NCBI RefSeq assembly: GCF_009690905.1
Contig: NZ_VOSW01000046.1
Coordinates: 1 to 64,000, forward strand
DNA length: 64,000 bases
Direction of reading: 5' to 3'
From: Paraburkholderia madseniana
Lineage (GTDB): Bacteria > Pseudomonadota > Gammaproteobacteria > Burkholderiales > Burkholderiaceae
Below the pieces are notes generated by a model. The model saw only the letters and a program-made list of their open reading frames with translations. It was not told the DNA's origin and made no database searches. Made by a program: the position numbers and the translations under genes. Below, piece after piece: positions 33,529 to 43,200 of the stretch. The first letter of the stretch is position 1. Each line of letters starts with the position of its first letter.

Positions 33529-34351
33529 GACCGGCTACGCGGGGCATCACGCGCCCGTCGACGTCGCGATGATCGGCTTCGGCGCGATCGGCCAGGCGGT
33601 GTATCGCTCGGTCGAGTCGGATCCGACGGTGCGCGTGTCGCATGTGATCGTGCCGGAGCGTCATATGGCGTCGGTGCGTGAAGTGGTGGGCGCGTCGGTC
33701 GATGTGGTGGCCTCCGTGTCCGCGTTGAGCAGTCAGCCGCATTTCGCGCTGGAATGCGCGGGGCACAGCGCATTGGTCGATCACGTGGTGCCCTTGCTGA
33801 AAGCCGGTACGGATTGCGCGGTGGCGTCGATCGGCGCGCTGTCCGACATGATGTTGCTGGACGCGCTCTCCGCTGCGGCCGATGAAGGCGACGCAACGTT
33901 GACGCTGTTGTCGGGTGCAATCGGTGGCGTGGACGCATTGTCTGCCGCCAAGCTCGGCGGCCTCGACGAAGTGCTGTACACGGGCCGCAAACCGCCTTCG
34001 GGCTGGCTCGGCACGCCCGCGGAACAGCTCTGCAATCTGCATACGCTGAGCGAAGAGACGGTGATTTTCGAAGGCAGCGCGCGCGAAGCGGCGCGCCTGT
34101 ATCCGAAGAACGCCAACGTCGCAGCGACGATCGCGCTGGCTGGCCTGGGTCTGGACCACACCATGGTCCGCCTGATCGCGGACCCGAACGTATCGCGCAA
34201 CGTGCACCGTATCGTGGCGCGCGGCGCGTTCGGCGAGATGTCGCTGGAAATGTGCGGCAAGCCGCTGCCGGACAACCCCAAGACGTCCGCATTGACCGCG
34301 TACAGCGCGATCCGTGCGCTACGCAATCGCGCGGCCCGCTGCGTGATTTAA
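33521..34351 (+). CDS. L-aspartate dehydrogenase-like (NadX/AspDH family) protein
   Basis: The 276-aa protein has an N-terminal Rossmann fold (VAMIGFGAIGQAVYRSV) and a C-terminal AspDH domain with the conserved catalytic-type His in the ADPNVSRNVHRI segment (His229). NadX makes iminoaspartate from aspartate, or aminates oxaloacetate. In this operon, between a ThDP enzyme and an aldehyde dehydrogenase, a catabolic oxidoreductase role is more likely than NAD synthesis (inference). It overlaps the preceding gene by eight bases. No nadA or nadC is nearby. Confidence 0.85.
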   Translation: MRETGYAGHHAPVDVAMIGFGAIGQAVYRSVESDPTVRVSHVIVPERHMASVREVVGASVDVVASVSALSSQPHFALECAGHSALVDHVVPLLKAGTDCAVASIGALSDMMLLDALSAAADEGDATLTLLSGAIGGVDALSAAKLGGLDEVLYTGRKPPSGWLGTPAEQLCNLHTLSEETVIFEGSAREAARLYPKNANVAATIALAGLGLDHTMVRLIADPNVSRNVHRIVARGAFGEMSLEMCGKPLPDNPKTSALTAYSAIRALRNRAARCVI

Positions 34352-34391
34352 GACATTCGCTGATTAGCTGAAGCAAACCGGAACGACCGAC

Positions 34392-35882
34392 ATGACTCAC
34401 TTCGATACCAGCCTCGTGCCCACCGGCGATATTTTCATCGGCGGCGAATGGCGGCAAGGGCGTGGCAACCCGTACAAAAGCCTGTATCCGGCGAATCAGT
34501 CGGTCAACATGGAAATCTCGACGGCGAATGCCGACGACGCCCGCGAAGCCGTGGAAGCCGCGGATATTGCATGGCGTAAGGCGGATTGGTCAGGTCTGAA
34601 GCCGCATCAGCGTGCGCTGATTCTGTATCGCATCGCGGATCTGATCATGGCGCGTCACGAAGCGCTTGCGCAACTGCAGCGTCGTGACAACGGTAAGCCG
34701 ATCAACGAAACGCGCGTGCTGGTGGCGAGCGCTGCGAACACCTTCCGCTATTTCGCGGCCTGCCTCGAAACGCTCGATGAAGAAGTGACCCCCTCGCGTG
34801 GCGACTATCTGACGATGAGCATCTACGAGCCGATCGGTGTGATCGCGGCGATTACGCCGTGGAATTCGCCGATTGCTTCGGATGCGCAGAAGCTGGCTCC
34901 CGCCTTGGCAGGCGGCAACGCTGTGGTACTGAAGCCGGCTGAAGTCACGCCTTTGGTCTCGCTTGCGTTGGCCCGTATCTGTGAAGAAGCCGGCGTGCCA
35001 AAGGGTGTCCTCAGCGTTGTACCGGGCAAAGGCTCGGTGATCGGCGACGTACTAGTGCGCCATCCGTTGGTGAAGAAAGTGTCGTTCACGGGCGGCACCG
35101 AAGTCGGCCGTGGCATCGCGCGCATCGCTGCGGACAAGCTGATGCCGGTCTCGCTCGAACTCGGCGGCAAGTCGCCGACCATCGTGTTCGATGACGCCGA
35201 CCTGGATCATGCAGTGAACGGTGTGTTGTACGGCATTTTCAGTTCGTCGGGCGAAGCGTGTATCGCGGGCTCGCGCCTGTTCGTGCAGCGCTCGATCTAC
35301 GACGCGTTCATGAAGCGTCTCGCGGAAGGCGCACGCAAGCTTCGCGTCGGCGATCCGTCGCGTACTGAAACGCAGATGGGTCCGCTGATTACCGCGGCAC
35401 ATCGCGAAACCGTCGAACGCTACGTCGCGTTGGGTCTGGAAGAGGGCGGCCGTCTTCTGTGCGGCGGCGAACGTCCGGTTGGCGATGGACGCGAACAGGG
35501 TACCTATTTTCAGCCGACGATCCTCGAAGGTCTCACGAACGACGCCCGTATCTGTCAGGAAGAAATCTTCGGCCCGGTGCTGGTCGCGATGCCGTTCGAC
35601 GACGAAGCCTCGCTGCTGAAAGAAGCCAACAACAGTGTGTTCGGCCTCGCCGCAGGCATCTGGACGCTCGATTACAAACGCGCCTACCGGATCGCCCGTG
35701 CGCTCGAAACCGGCACCGTGTGGATCAACACCTACAAGCTGTTCTCGATCTCGACGCCGTTCAGCGGCTGGAAAGAGAGCGGCATGGGACGCGAAAAGGG
35801 CCGTCTCGGCATCCGCGAATACATGCAGCAGAAGAGCCTCTACTGGGGCTTGAACGACGCGCCGCTGGCGTGGGCGAACTAA
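34392..35882 (+). CDS. Aldehyde dehydrogenase
   Basis: The 496-aa NAD(P)-dependent enzyme has TPWNSPIASDAQKLAPALAGGN with the catalytic Asn, LELGGKSP with Glu256, and the nucleophile in SSGEACIAGSR (Cys290). Length and motifs match the betaine/benzaldehyde/hydroxymuconic-semialdehyde dehydrogenase superfamily. It likely oxidises the aldehyde made by the ThDP enzyme or a ring-fission semialdehyde. A 40-base gap separates it from the AspDH-like gene. Confidence 0.92.
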   Translation: MTHFDTSLVPTGDIFIGGEWRQGRGNPYKSLYPANQSVNMEISTANADDAREAVEAADIAWRKADWSGLKPHQRALILYRIADLIMARHEALAQLQRRDNGKPINETRVLVASAANTFRYFAACLETLDEEVTPSRGDYLTMSIYEPIGVIAAITPWNSPIASDAQKLAPALAGGNAVVLKPAEVTPLVSLALARICEEAGVPKGVLSVVPGKGSVIGDVLVRHPLVKKVSFTGGTEVGRGIARIAADKLMPVSLELGGKSPTIVFDDADLDHAVNGVLYGIFSSSGEACIAGSRLFVQRSIYDAFMKRLAEGARKLRVGDPSRTETQMGPLITAAHRETVERYVALGLEEGGRLLCGGERPVGDGREQGTYFQPTILEGLTNDARICQEEIFGPVLVAMPFDDEASLLKEANNSVFGLAAGIWTLDYKRAYRIARALETGTVWINTYKLFSISTPFSGWKESGMGREKGRLGIREYMQQKSLYWGLNDAPLAWAN

Positions 35883-35908
35883 TACGCGAAATACGCAAGA
35901 GGCACGTT

Positions 35909-36874
35909 ATGACGATTCTCGGCATTGAACAGATTATTTACGGCGTGACGGATCTCGCCACCTGTCGCCGCTTTTTCGCGGACTGGGGCTTGAAGGAAGT
36001 CGCGCACGACGAAACCCGTGCACGTTTCGAAACGTTGAACGGCTGCACGATTCTTGTGATCGATGCGAGCGACCCGTCGCTGCCGCCCGCATTCGAAGAA
36101 GGTCCGACGCTGCGTGAAGTGACGTGGGGTGTGGCAACGAAAGCCGAACTCGACGAACTACGCGGCCGCTTTGCGGGTCAACCGGGCCACTTCGAAACGG
36201 AAGACGCTGTAGGTTGTATCGATCCGAACGGTATGGCGATTCGCGTTGAAGTGACCCGCAAGCGTGCGCTCGACATTCACGGTTCGCCGTCGAACGTGTG
36301 GGGTCAGACGTTGCGCGTCGATCAACCGTCGCCGATTTACGAACGTGCTGAACCGGTTGAAGTCGGCCACGTGGTGTTCTTTACGAACCAACTCGCGGCA
36401 CAGGAGAAGTTCTACCAGGAACTGCTCGGCTTCGAAATGTCGGACCGTTATCCGGGCCGCGGCGCGTTCATGCGCTGCGCGCCGCACGGCGGCCACCACG
36501 ACATTTTCCTGCTGGCCTTGCCGGGCGGTAAGCGCGGCCTGAATCACGTCGCGTTCACTGTGCGCGATATCCACGAAGTGTTCGGCGGCGGCATGCATAT
36601 CAGCCGCTGCGGTTGGGATACGCAACTCGGTCCGGGACGTCATCCGGTGTCGTCGGCTTACTTCTGGTACTTCCAGAATCCGGCTGGCGGCCTGATCGAG
36701 TACTACGCCGACGAAGACCAGCTCACACCCGAATGGCAGCCGCGCGATTTCGAACCGGGTCCGACCGTATTCGCCGAATGGGCGATCGACGGTGGCATCG
36801 ACGGCAATACACGTCGCCAGAAAAACGCGAAGGCGCCGGAAGGCAAGTTCATGACGGAGCGGAAAAATGACTGA
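35909..36874 (+). CDS. Type I extradiol dioxygenase (two VOC domains)
   Basis: The 321-aa protein has two vicinal-oxygen-chelate modules. The C-terminal module keeps the iron triad expected of BphC-type enzymes: VGHVVFF (His154), LNHVAF (His213) and GGLIEYY (Glu264). This makes it a probable catechol-type ring-cleaving dioxygenase rather than a glyoxalase. ATG 35909 is chosen behind AAGAGGC; the frame is open upstream through the aldehyde dehydrogenase gene. The reductase start overlaps its end by eight bases. Confidence 0.88.
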   Translation: MTILGIEQIIYGVTDLATCRRFFADWGLKEVAHDETRARFETLNGCTILVIDASDPSLPPAFEEGPTLREVTWGVATKAELDELRGRFAGQPGHFETEDAVGCIDPNGMAIRVEVTRKRALDIHGSPSNVWGQTLRVDQPSPIYERAEPVEVGHVVFFTNQLAAQEKFYQELLGFEMSDRYPGRGAFMRCAPHGGHHDIFLLALPGGKRGLNHVAFTVRDIHEVFGGGMHISRCGWDTQLGPGRHPVSSAYFWYFQNPAGGLIEYYADEDQLTPEWQPRDFEPGPTVFAEWAIDGGIDGNTRRQKNAKAPEGKFMTERKND

Positions 36875-38132
36875 CGCTGCTGCTGCAAAGGCTCAAGCTG
36901 CACACGCCGGACTCGAAGCGCCGCGCACGATCGTCGTGATCGGCGGCGGCCAGGCGGCGGGTTGGGTCGTGAAGACGTTGCGCAAGGAGGGCTTCGATGG
37001 CCGCCTTGTGATGATCGCCGATGAGATCCATCTGCCATACGAGCGTCCGCCGTTGTCGAAGGCCGTGCTCTCAGGTGACGCCGATATCGAAACCGTGCGC
37101 CTCGTGAAGCCCGAAGATTTCGAGGCGCTAAACGTCGAAACATGGCAACCGGAGTGCGCGACGTCGATCGATCGTGAACAGCGCATTGTTCGCACGCAGT
37201 CGGGCCGCGAAGTGCAATACGACCGGCTTGTGATCGCAACCGGCGGCGCGGCGCGGCGTTTGCCGGACGCGCTGGTGAAGACCTCGCACGTCACCTATCT
37301 GCGTACGCTCGACGAAGCCGTCGCTTTGGGCGAACGCCTGCGTGCAAGCAAACGCGTGCTCGTCGTTGGCGGTGGCTGGATCGGCCTCGAAGTTGCCGCG
37401 ACCGCGCGCAAGCTGGGCGTGGAAGCGACGGTAGTGGAAGGCGCGCGGCGTCTGTGCGCTCGCTCGTTGCCGCCGATGGTGTCGGATTTCCTGCTGCAAC
37501 TGCATCGTGAAAATGGTGTGGACGTGCGTTTGAACGCATCGCTCGTGTCGGTTGCGGATCATCCAAACGACGCCAACCGCATTCGCGCAACGTTCGCTAA
37601 CGGTTCCACATTGGACGCCGATTTCGCGGTCGCCGGCATCGGCCTCACGCCGCACACGGCACTCGCGGAAGCCGCGGGTATCAGGGTGGAAGACGGCATC
37701 GTCGTCGATCATTTCGGTGCGACCGACGACCCGCGCATCTTCGCGTGCGGCGACGTTGCGAATCATCCGAGCGCGTGGTTGAAGCGCCGAGTGCGGCTCG
37801 AATCGTGGGCCAACGCGCAGAACCAGGCGATCTCGACGGCGAAGGCGTTGCTCGGCAATTTCGAACCGTATGCGGACATTCCGTGGTTCTGGTCCGATCA
37901 ATACGACGTCAATCTGCAAATCCTCGGCGACATTCCGGGCGATGCGCAACTCGCCGTACGCGGCGATCTGCCAGGCAAACACGCCACGCTCTTTCATCTG
38001 GAAGACGGCACGATTCGCGGTGTCATCGCCATCAACACGCCGCGCGAACTGAAACTGTCGCGCAAATGGATGAACCAGGGCCGGACTATCGACCTTGCCA
38101 CCCTGACCGACGCCTCAACGGCGCTTGCCTAA
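36867..38132 (+). CDS. FAD-dependent ferredoxin reductase of the Rieske system
   Basis: The 421-aa glutathione-reductase-type flavoprotein has the FAD site VVIGGGQAAGWVVKTLR, the NAD site VLVVGGGWIGLEVAATARKLG in two parts, YERPPLSKAVL and the second FAD site IFACGDVANH. It matches BphG/AndAa-like reductases. It would move electrons from NADH to the ferredoxin at 26141, although the two genes sit at opposite ends of the operon. It overlaps the extradiol gene by eight bases. Confidence 0.93.
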   Translation: MTDAAAAKAQAAHAGLEAPRTIVVIGGGQAAGWVVKTLRKEGFDGRLVMIADEIHLPYERPPLSKAVLSGDADIETVRLVKPEDFEALNVETWQPECATSIDREQRIVRTQSGREVQYDRLVIATGGAARRLPDALVKTSHVTYLRTLDEAVALGERLRASKRVLVVGGGWIGLEVAATARKLGVEATVVEGARRLCARSLPPMVSDFLLQLHRENGVDVRLNASLVSVADHPNDANRIRATFANGSTLDADFAVAGIGLTPHTALAEAAGIRVEDGIVVDHFGATDDPRIFACGDVANHPSAWLKRRVRLESWANAQNQAISTAKALLGNFEPYADIPWFWSDQYDVNLQILGDIPGDAQLAVRGDLPGKHATLFHLEDGTIRGVIAINTPRELKLSRKWMNQGRTIDLATLTDASTALA

Positions 38133-38157
38133 CCACACCTACGGACGGCACCACGGC

Positions 38158-39561
38158 ATGAGAACCATCGACAACACCATGGGGGACCGCAGCAGCGCCG
38201 GTGTCTCAGGCCCCGTGACCCGGGGCTCGATCATCGCGCGCCTCGAGCGCTTGCCCAAGAATGCGATGCAGGTGCGCGCGCGCATACTGATTGGTCTCGC
38301 GACGTTCTTCGACGGTTTCGACGTGATCGCAATCGCGGCCACGCTGCCGATCCTGATTGCGAAGTGGCATCTGACGCCTTGGGAGATCGGTTTTCTGATC
38401 GGCTCTGGATCGGTCGGGCAGTTGATCGGCGCGTTTGTGTTCCCGTGGTATGCGGAGCGCAAAGGCCGCGTGAAGGCGATTGCGTTGAGCTCGGGGATCA
38501 TCGGCATTACGAGTATTGCGTGCGGCTTTGCGCCGACCTTTGCGGCATTTGTCGTGCTGCGCGTGATTCAGGGGCTCGGGCTTGGTGGCGAATTGCCGGT
38601 GGCCGCGACCTATATCAACGAGATCAGCCGTGCACATGGCCGTGGCCGTTTCGTGCTCTTGTATGAAATCGTTTTTCCGGTTGGTTTGCTTGCGTCGAAC
38701 GCGTTGGGTGCTTGGATCGTGCCGCGTTTCGGTTGGCAAGCGATGTACTTCATCGGCGGCATGCCGTTGATTCTGTTCTTCGTGCTACGCAAACTGGTGC
38801 CGGAATCGCCGCGCTGGCTGGCCGAACGCGAACGGATGGCCGATGCCGATGCAGCAGTGCATGCTTTCGAACGCGCTGTGAAAGGTCCGCTTCCGCCGGT
38901 TGCCAATGCGGCCGAGTTCGACGCGATGGCCAATCGCCATCCGAAGCGCCGCATGAGCGATCTGTTCGGGCCGGCGTATCTGAAGCGCACGATGGCCGTC
39001 GCGATGCTGTGGATCACCTGCGGCTTCATTCAGTATGGTCTGTCGACCTGGCTGCCGACGATCTATCGCACGGTTTATCACGCGCCGCTGCAACTGGCGT
39101 TGAATCTGGCGGTGGCGGCTTCGGTGCTGGGCGTGGTGGGTTCGCTGACCTGTGCGCTGCTGGTCGATAAGGTGGGGCGTAAGCCGATTATCAATTTGTC
39201 GTTCGTGGCGTGCGCGCTGTCGCTGTTGCTGGCGGGTGTGTTCCACAACTCGTCTGTGTATGTGGTGGCGACGTGTTGTGCCTTCTCGCTTGGGTTCCTT
39301 GCTTGCGGCTTTATCACGGCTTATGTGTACACGCCGGAGCTGTACCCAACCAGCATCCGTGCGATGGGCTGCGGTGTGGGCGGCGCGTGGCTGAAGATAG
39401 CGGCGATCTTCGCGCCGGCGATCGTGTCGAAGACGATGATCGGCGGCAATCTGGAAGTAGCGTTTTATATTCTCGCTGCAGTGCCGTTCATTGCGGCGAT
39501 TGCGGTGCACTTTCTCGGGATTGAGACCAAGGGGAAGGTGCTGGAGCAGCTCGAGGCTTGA
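38158..39561 (+). CDS. MFS permease, aromatic acid:H+ symporter-like
   Basis: The 467-aa inner-membrane protein has twelve predicted helices and the AAHS landmark DGFDVIAIAATLPIL in helix 1. It also has YAERKGRVKAIAL after helix 2, GLGLGGELPVAATYINE in helix 4, and CALLVDKVGRKP in the second half. It is the last gene of the operon and, with the porin, probably imports the substrate as an organic anion. Start ATG 38158 or 38179 (MGDRSS) cannot be separated; an upstream in-frame start at 38125 overlaps the reductase end. A strong terminator follows. Confidence 0.89.
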   Translation: MRTIDNTMGDRSSAGVSGPVTRGSIIARLERLPKNAMQVRARILIGLATFFDGFDVIAIAATLPILIAKWHLTPWEIGFLIGSGSVGQLIGAFVFPWYAERKGRVKAIALSSGIIGITSIACGFAPTFAAFVVLRVIQGLGLGGELPVAATYINEISRAHGRGRFVLLYEIVFPVGLLASNALGAWIVPRFGWQAMYFIGGMPLILFFVLRKLVPESPRWLAERERMADADAAVHAFERAVKGPLPPVANAAEFDAMANRHPKRRMSDLFGPAYLKRTMAVAMLWITCGFIQYGLSTWLPTIYRTVYHAPLQLALNLAVAASVLGVVGSLTCALLVDKVGRKPIINLSFVACALSLLLAGVFHNSSVYVVATCCAFSLGFLACGFITAYVYTPELYPTSIRAMGCGVGGAWLKIAAIFAPAIVSKTMIGGNLEVAFYILAAVPFIAAIAVHFLGIETKGKVLEQLEA

Positions 39562-39626
39562 TGCCTTCTAGCGTGTGATGAGTTTGGTGGGCAGTTGATG
39601 TTGTACCGCAATGGCAGGAAGGCGAG

Positions 39627-39658
39627 GGGCGCACTGGGTGGTGCGCCCTTTGTTTTTT
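39627..39658 (+). terminator. Strong terminator closing the catabolic operon
   Basis: The stem GGGCGCAC/GTGCGCCC (39627-39634 with 39641-39648) has a 6-nt loop and is followed by TTTGTTTTTT. Confidence 0.9.
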
Positions 39659-39864
39659 GCAGCAGCTCTGCACAGAGTAATTCATGCGGTTCATTGACAA
39701 ATGGATACGCGCATTCGGTTCGCCAGTTTGCGCTTGCTCAACGACCCCTCAACTCTTCTTCTCCGCGTAGGGAATTTACTACTCAATCAGAGAACCATCC
39801 TCTATCAATTCGATTCGATCTTCAGTAACTTTCAGTTAATTAGTAAACCTATAAAAAGTGGAAG
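39659..39864. other. AT-richer spacer at the start of the Rhs locus
   Basis: The 200 bases between the operon terminator and the first Rhs gene are clearly richer in A+T than the surroundings and contain no gene. They may hold the Rhs promoter and mark the edge of an acquired segment. Confidence 0.4.
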
Positions 39865-40230
39865 ATGTCGATGATCGGATTGTCCAGGCGTTCATACATC
39901 TGTGCCGAGGTCCGGCGCAAAAATCGGCGAGCGCTCGTCCCATTGTTCGCAGCGGGTTGTTGCGCCGCGGCTTGTTTGCTGATGCCCATGATGGCCGCCC
40001 AGGCGGACGACATCACCTATGGATACGACGCATTGGGTCGGCTCACCTCGGTGACTGTCTCGGGCGCTTTGGCGTATTACGACTACGACGCGGCCGGCAA
40101 TATCACGGCGATTCGTCGGCAGGGTGCGCTGTCTGCGGCGGCACCCGTGAATCGTGCAGGTTCCTTGCAGGCTTCGGATGCCGGCGATTTGCCGGTTTCG
40201 ACTGTCCCGTCTCGGGCCAGCGCGCGGTAG
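39865..40230 (+). CDS. Small exported protein with YD/RHS repeat
   Basis: The 121-aa product has a basic N-terminus and a hydrophobic signal (ALVPLFAAGCCAAACLLM, about 24-41; cut near AQA). Then come two YD-type units, ITYGYDALGRLTSV and YYDYDAAGNITAIRR (about 49-80), and a Ser/Ala-rich tail. It lies 42 bases before the large Rhs gene. It could be a remnant of an Rhs N-terminus or a companion protein of the Rhs sheath; no role is known. ATG 39871 is an alternative start. Confidence 0.6.
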   Translation: MSMIGLSRRSYICAEVRRKNRRALVPLFAAGCCAAACLLMPMMAAQADDITYGYDALGRLTSVTVSGALAYYDYDAAGNITAIRRQGALSAAAPVNRAGSLQASDAGDLPVSTVPSRASAR

Positions 40231-40272
40231 ACCCGCACGGTCGATTCCTTCCCCAGTCTCCTTCGGACCCTT

Positions 40273-43200
40273 ATGCGATCAATCGATGCCCTTGCGGCGC
40301 GTCGCGCGCTGCTGCGCCCGTTCGTGCTGTTCTTCCTTGTGATGTTGTCGTGGTTCGTGGCGCCGAACGCGCTCGCCGACTGCGACACCCGTTATATCGC
40401 CGCAGGCGCCTACCCCGCCAGTCCGCAATGTCCGCTGAAAGCCGCAGCAGCAGACTTCGGCGGCATGGGCGGCTACGTATGCGGCGATCCGAACGTGATC
40501 GCGGCTTACTGCAGCGGACCGGCGGGCACCGACAGCACTGAACCCGTATCGGTGGAAGGCGGCATGCTCGACAACGGTGATAACTGTTCGGCCGATTCCA
40601 CCGCAGGCTGCGGCAACAGCACGTCGGGTGCCGAGCCCGTGAATCTGTACACGGGGCAGTTCTATTTCTTCGCCCACGATCTGGCGGTTGCCGATACGAT
40701 TGCGCTCGACCTCGCGCGGGTCTACCGCAGTGGCGCTTACGACAGCACCGGGAAGCCACTGGTTGGCGCGTTTGGCGTGGGCGGCGGACTGACGTTCGAC
40801 ACGATCCTCGCGATGAGCAAGGACCGGCAGCGTTTGGAGTTGCGTCAGGCAACGGGCATTCGTGTGCCGTTCACGCCTCGCGCCGGCAGCAACGGCAACG
40901 GTTGGGACGACCTGACAAGCCCTGGCGAGTACTACCGCGCCCGCATCGACGCCGCAGGCAGCACCGGCATGACGCTCAGCCTGCGCGACGGGCGGGTGCG
41001 GCGCTTCACGTCGATTGGCGGTGTGTACCGTCTCAGTCGCATCGAAGACCGCAACGGCAATGCGCTTGTGATTTCACGCGATAGCAAAACCGGAGCAATC
41101 ACCAGCGTGACCGGCACGAACGGCCGCACGCTGACGTTCACCTCGATTGTAGGTGCGCGCGGCACATCGCTCATATCGCGCGTGACTGATCAGTTGAGCC
41201 GCCAGGTGAATTATCAGTACGACAACCAGGATCGCCTCACGCAGGTGACCGACGCAGGCGGCGGCATATGGAAGTACGGCTGGGACAGCAAATCACGGCT
41301 GGTGACGGTCACGGACCCGGAAGGCAATCTCCAGGTGACCAGCACCTACGACGACAGCGACCGCGTGGTTGCCCAGAAGCTTGCGGACGGCAGCACTTTC
41401 GCGATCGCCTACACGGTGACCGGCGGCAAGGTCACGCAAACCGAAGTGACGGACCGGCGCGGCAGCATCCGCCGTCTCGAGTTCGACACGAATGGCCGCG
41501 TGGTGCGCAACACCTATCCGGCAGGGCAGCCGGCGCAGCAGGTGCAGACGTTTGCGTACGACGCGACGGGCCGGGTGACGAACCTCACGTCGACCGATCG
41601 GCAGTACACCTATACCTATGACGCGAACGGCAACCGCACGAGCGAGTCGGACCAGTATGGCACGCTGCACACACGCACCTACGACAGCTATAGCCAGGTA
41701 CTGACGGACGCAGAGGCGGGCGATCCGCAGCGGGGCGTCACCACCGTCTACACGTACGATGCGAAAGGTAACCTGCTGACCGTCACCGACCGGCTGGGCA
41801 ACCGCACCACGCAGACGAACGACAGCCAGGGCCGCCCGCTTACGGTGACCGACGCGCTCAGGGGCGTGACGCGTTACACGTACACCCGCGCCGACCTGAC
41901 GGGCGTCACCGATCCGCTGAACCGCACCACACAGTGCACAGCGGACGCAGCAGGCCGTGTGACGGCAGTGCAGGATCCCTTGGGCAACAAAACTGCGCGC
42001 ACGCTTGATGCACTTGCTCGAACGACCGACGTCACTGACGCACTGGGCGGCGTGACCCACTTCACATGGGACCGCAACGGTCGCCTGTTGAGTCAGGCCG
42101 ATCCGAAGGGCGTCACGACGCGCTACACGTACAACACGATTGGCCGTCCAGTGAGTAAAACGGACGCGCTGGGCCGCAGCGAGACGTACACGTGGACGCT
42201 GGCGGGGCAAGTACAGAGCGTGACGGATCGCAAGGGACAGGTGACGGGCTACTCGTATGACGAAGCTGGCCGGCTAAAGGAGACTGCCTTCCAGCTCGCG
42301 GCGGGCGTGGCATCCACGCGTAGGTGGAATTACACGTGGGACAACACGCTGGACCGCCTCGGGGGGCTGGACGACTACGCCAGAGCCGAACCGGGTGGTA
42401 CGGAAAGGCGCACCACGTCGACGCTCTTCTACTACGACAGCGTGACAGGAAAGTTCGTGCGCACGCTTGAGTGGCCGCGGCAGGAGGGGGACTGGTCGTA
42501 CCGGTACAACGCCGTAACACGTGAACTGGACGGCATCGACATGTTCGGCGTAACGGTGACCTACAGCCGCGACGCAGAACACCGGGTCACGCAAATCCAG
42601 TCGGTGGAGAACGATGAAGCGCCACGCCAGTTCGGCTATGGCTATGACGCGCTGGGCCGTCTTGCACAGGCGACGCTCGCGAACGGCATTACGGCGAGCT
42701 ATACGTGGGATGCCGCGAGCCAGCTGACGGGTATCACGTACAAGAGGTCCGACGGCAGCGTGCTGGGTGACCTGACCTACGGCTACGACCTGGCGGGCCG
42801 CCGTACGAAGATGGGTGGCAGTCTGGCGAAAGTGGACCTGCCGCAGCCGGTAAGCGACGCGCAGTACAACGGCGCGAACCAGCTCACGCGCTGGTTGGGC
42901 AGGACGTTCACGTACGACCTGAACGGCAACCTCACGGGCGACGGGCTGAACCAGTACAGCTGGAACCTGCAGGGCCTGCTTGGTGGGATCACGGGCCCGA
43001 CCACGGCGGCGTTCAGCTACGACGCACCGGGCCGTCGCAGAAACATGACAGTCGACGGCCAGCAGACGAGGATGGTCTGGGTCGGCGACGAGCTGAACCT
43101 GCTGCTGCCGGATGACGACTGGTCGAAGCGCACCCGCCTGTTCTCGCCGTATCCTGAAGGAGGACTGGACGAACTGACTTACCGGCGTATTGGTGATGAC

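Noticed and set aside
35909..36874. Glyoxalase or bleomycin-resistance protein
   Set aside because: All three iron ligands of type I extradiol dioxygenases are at the expected spacing (His154, His213, Glu264).
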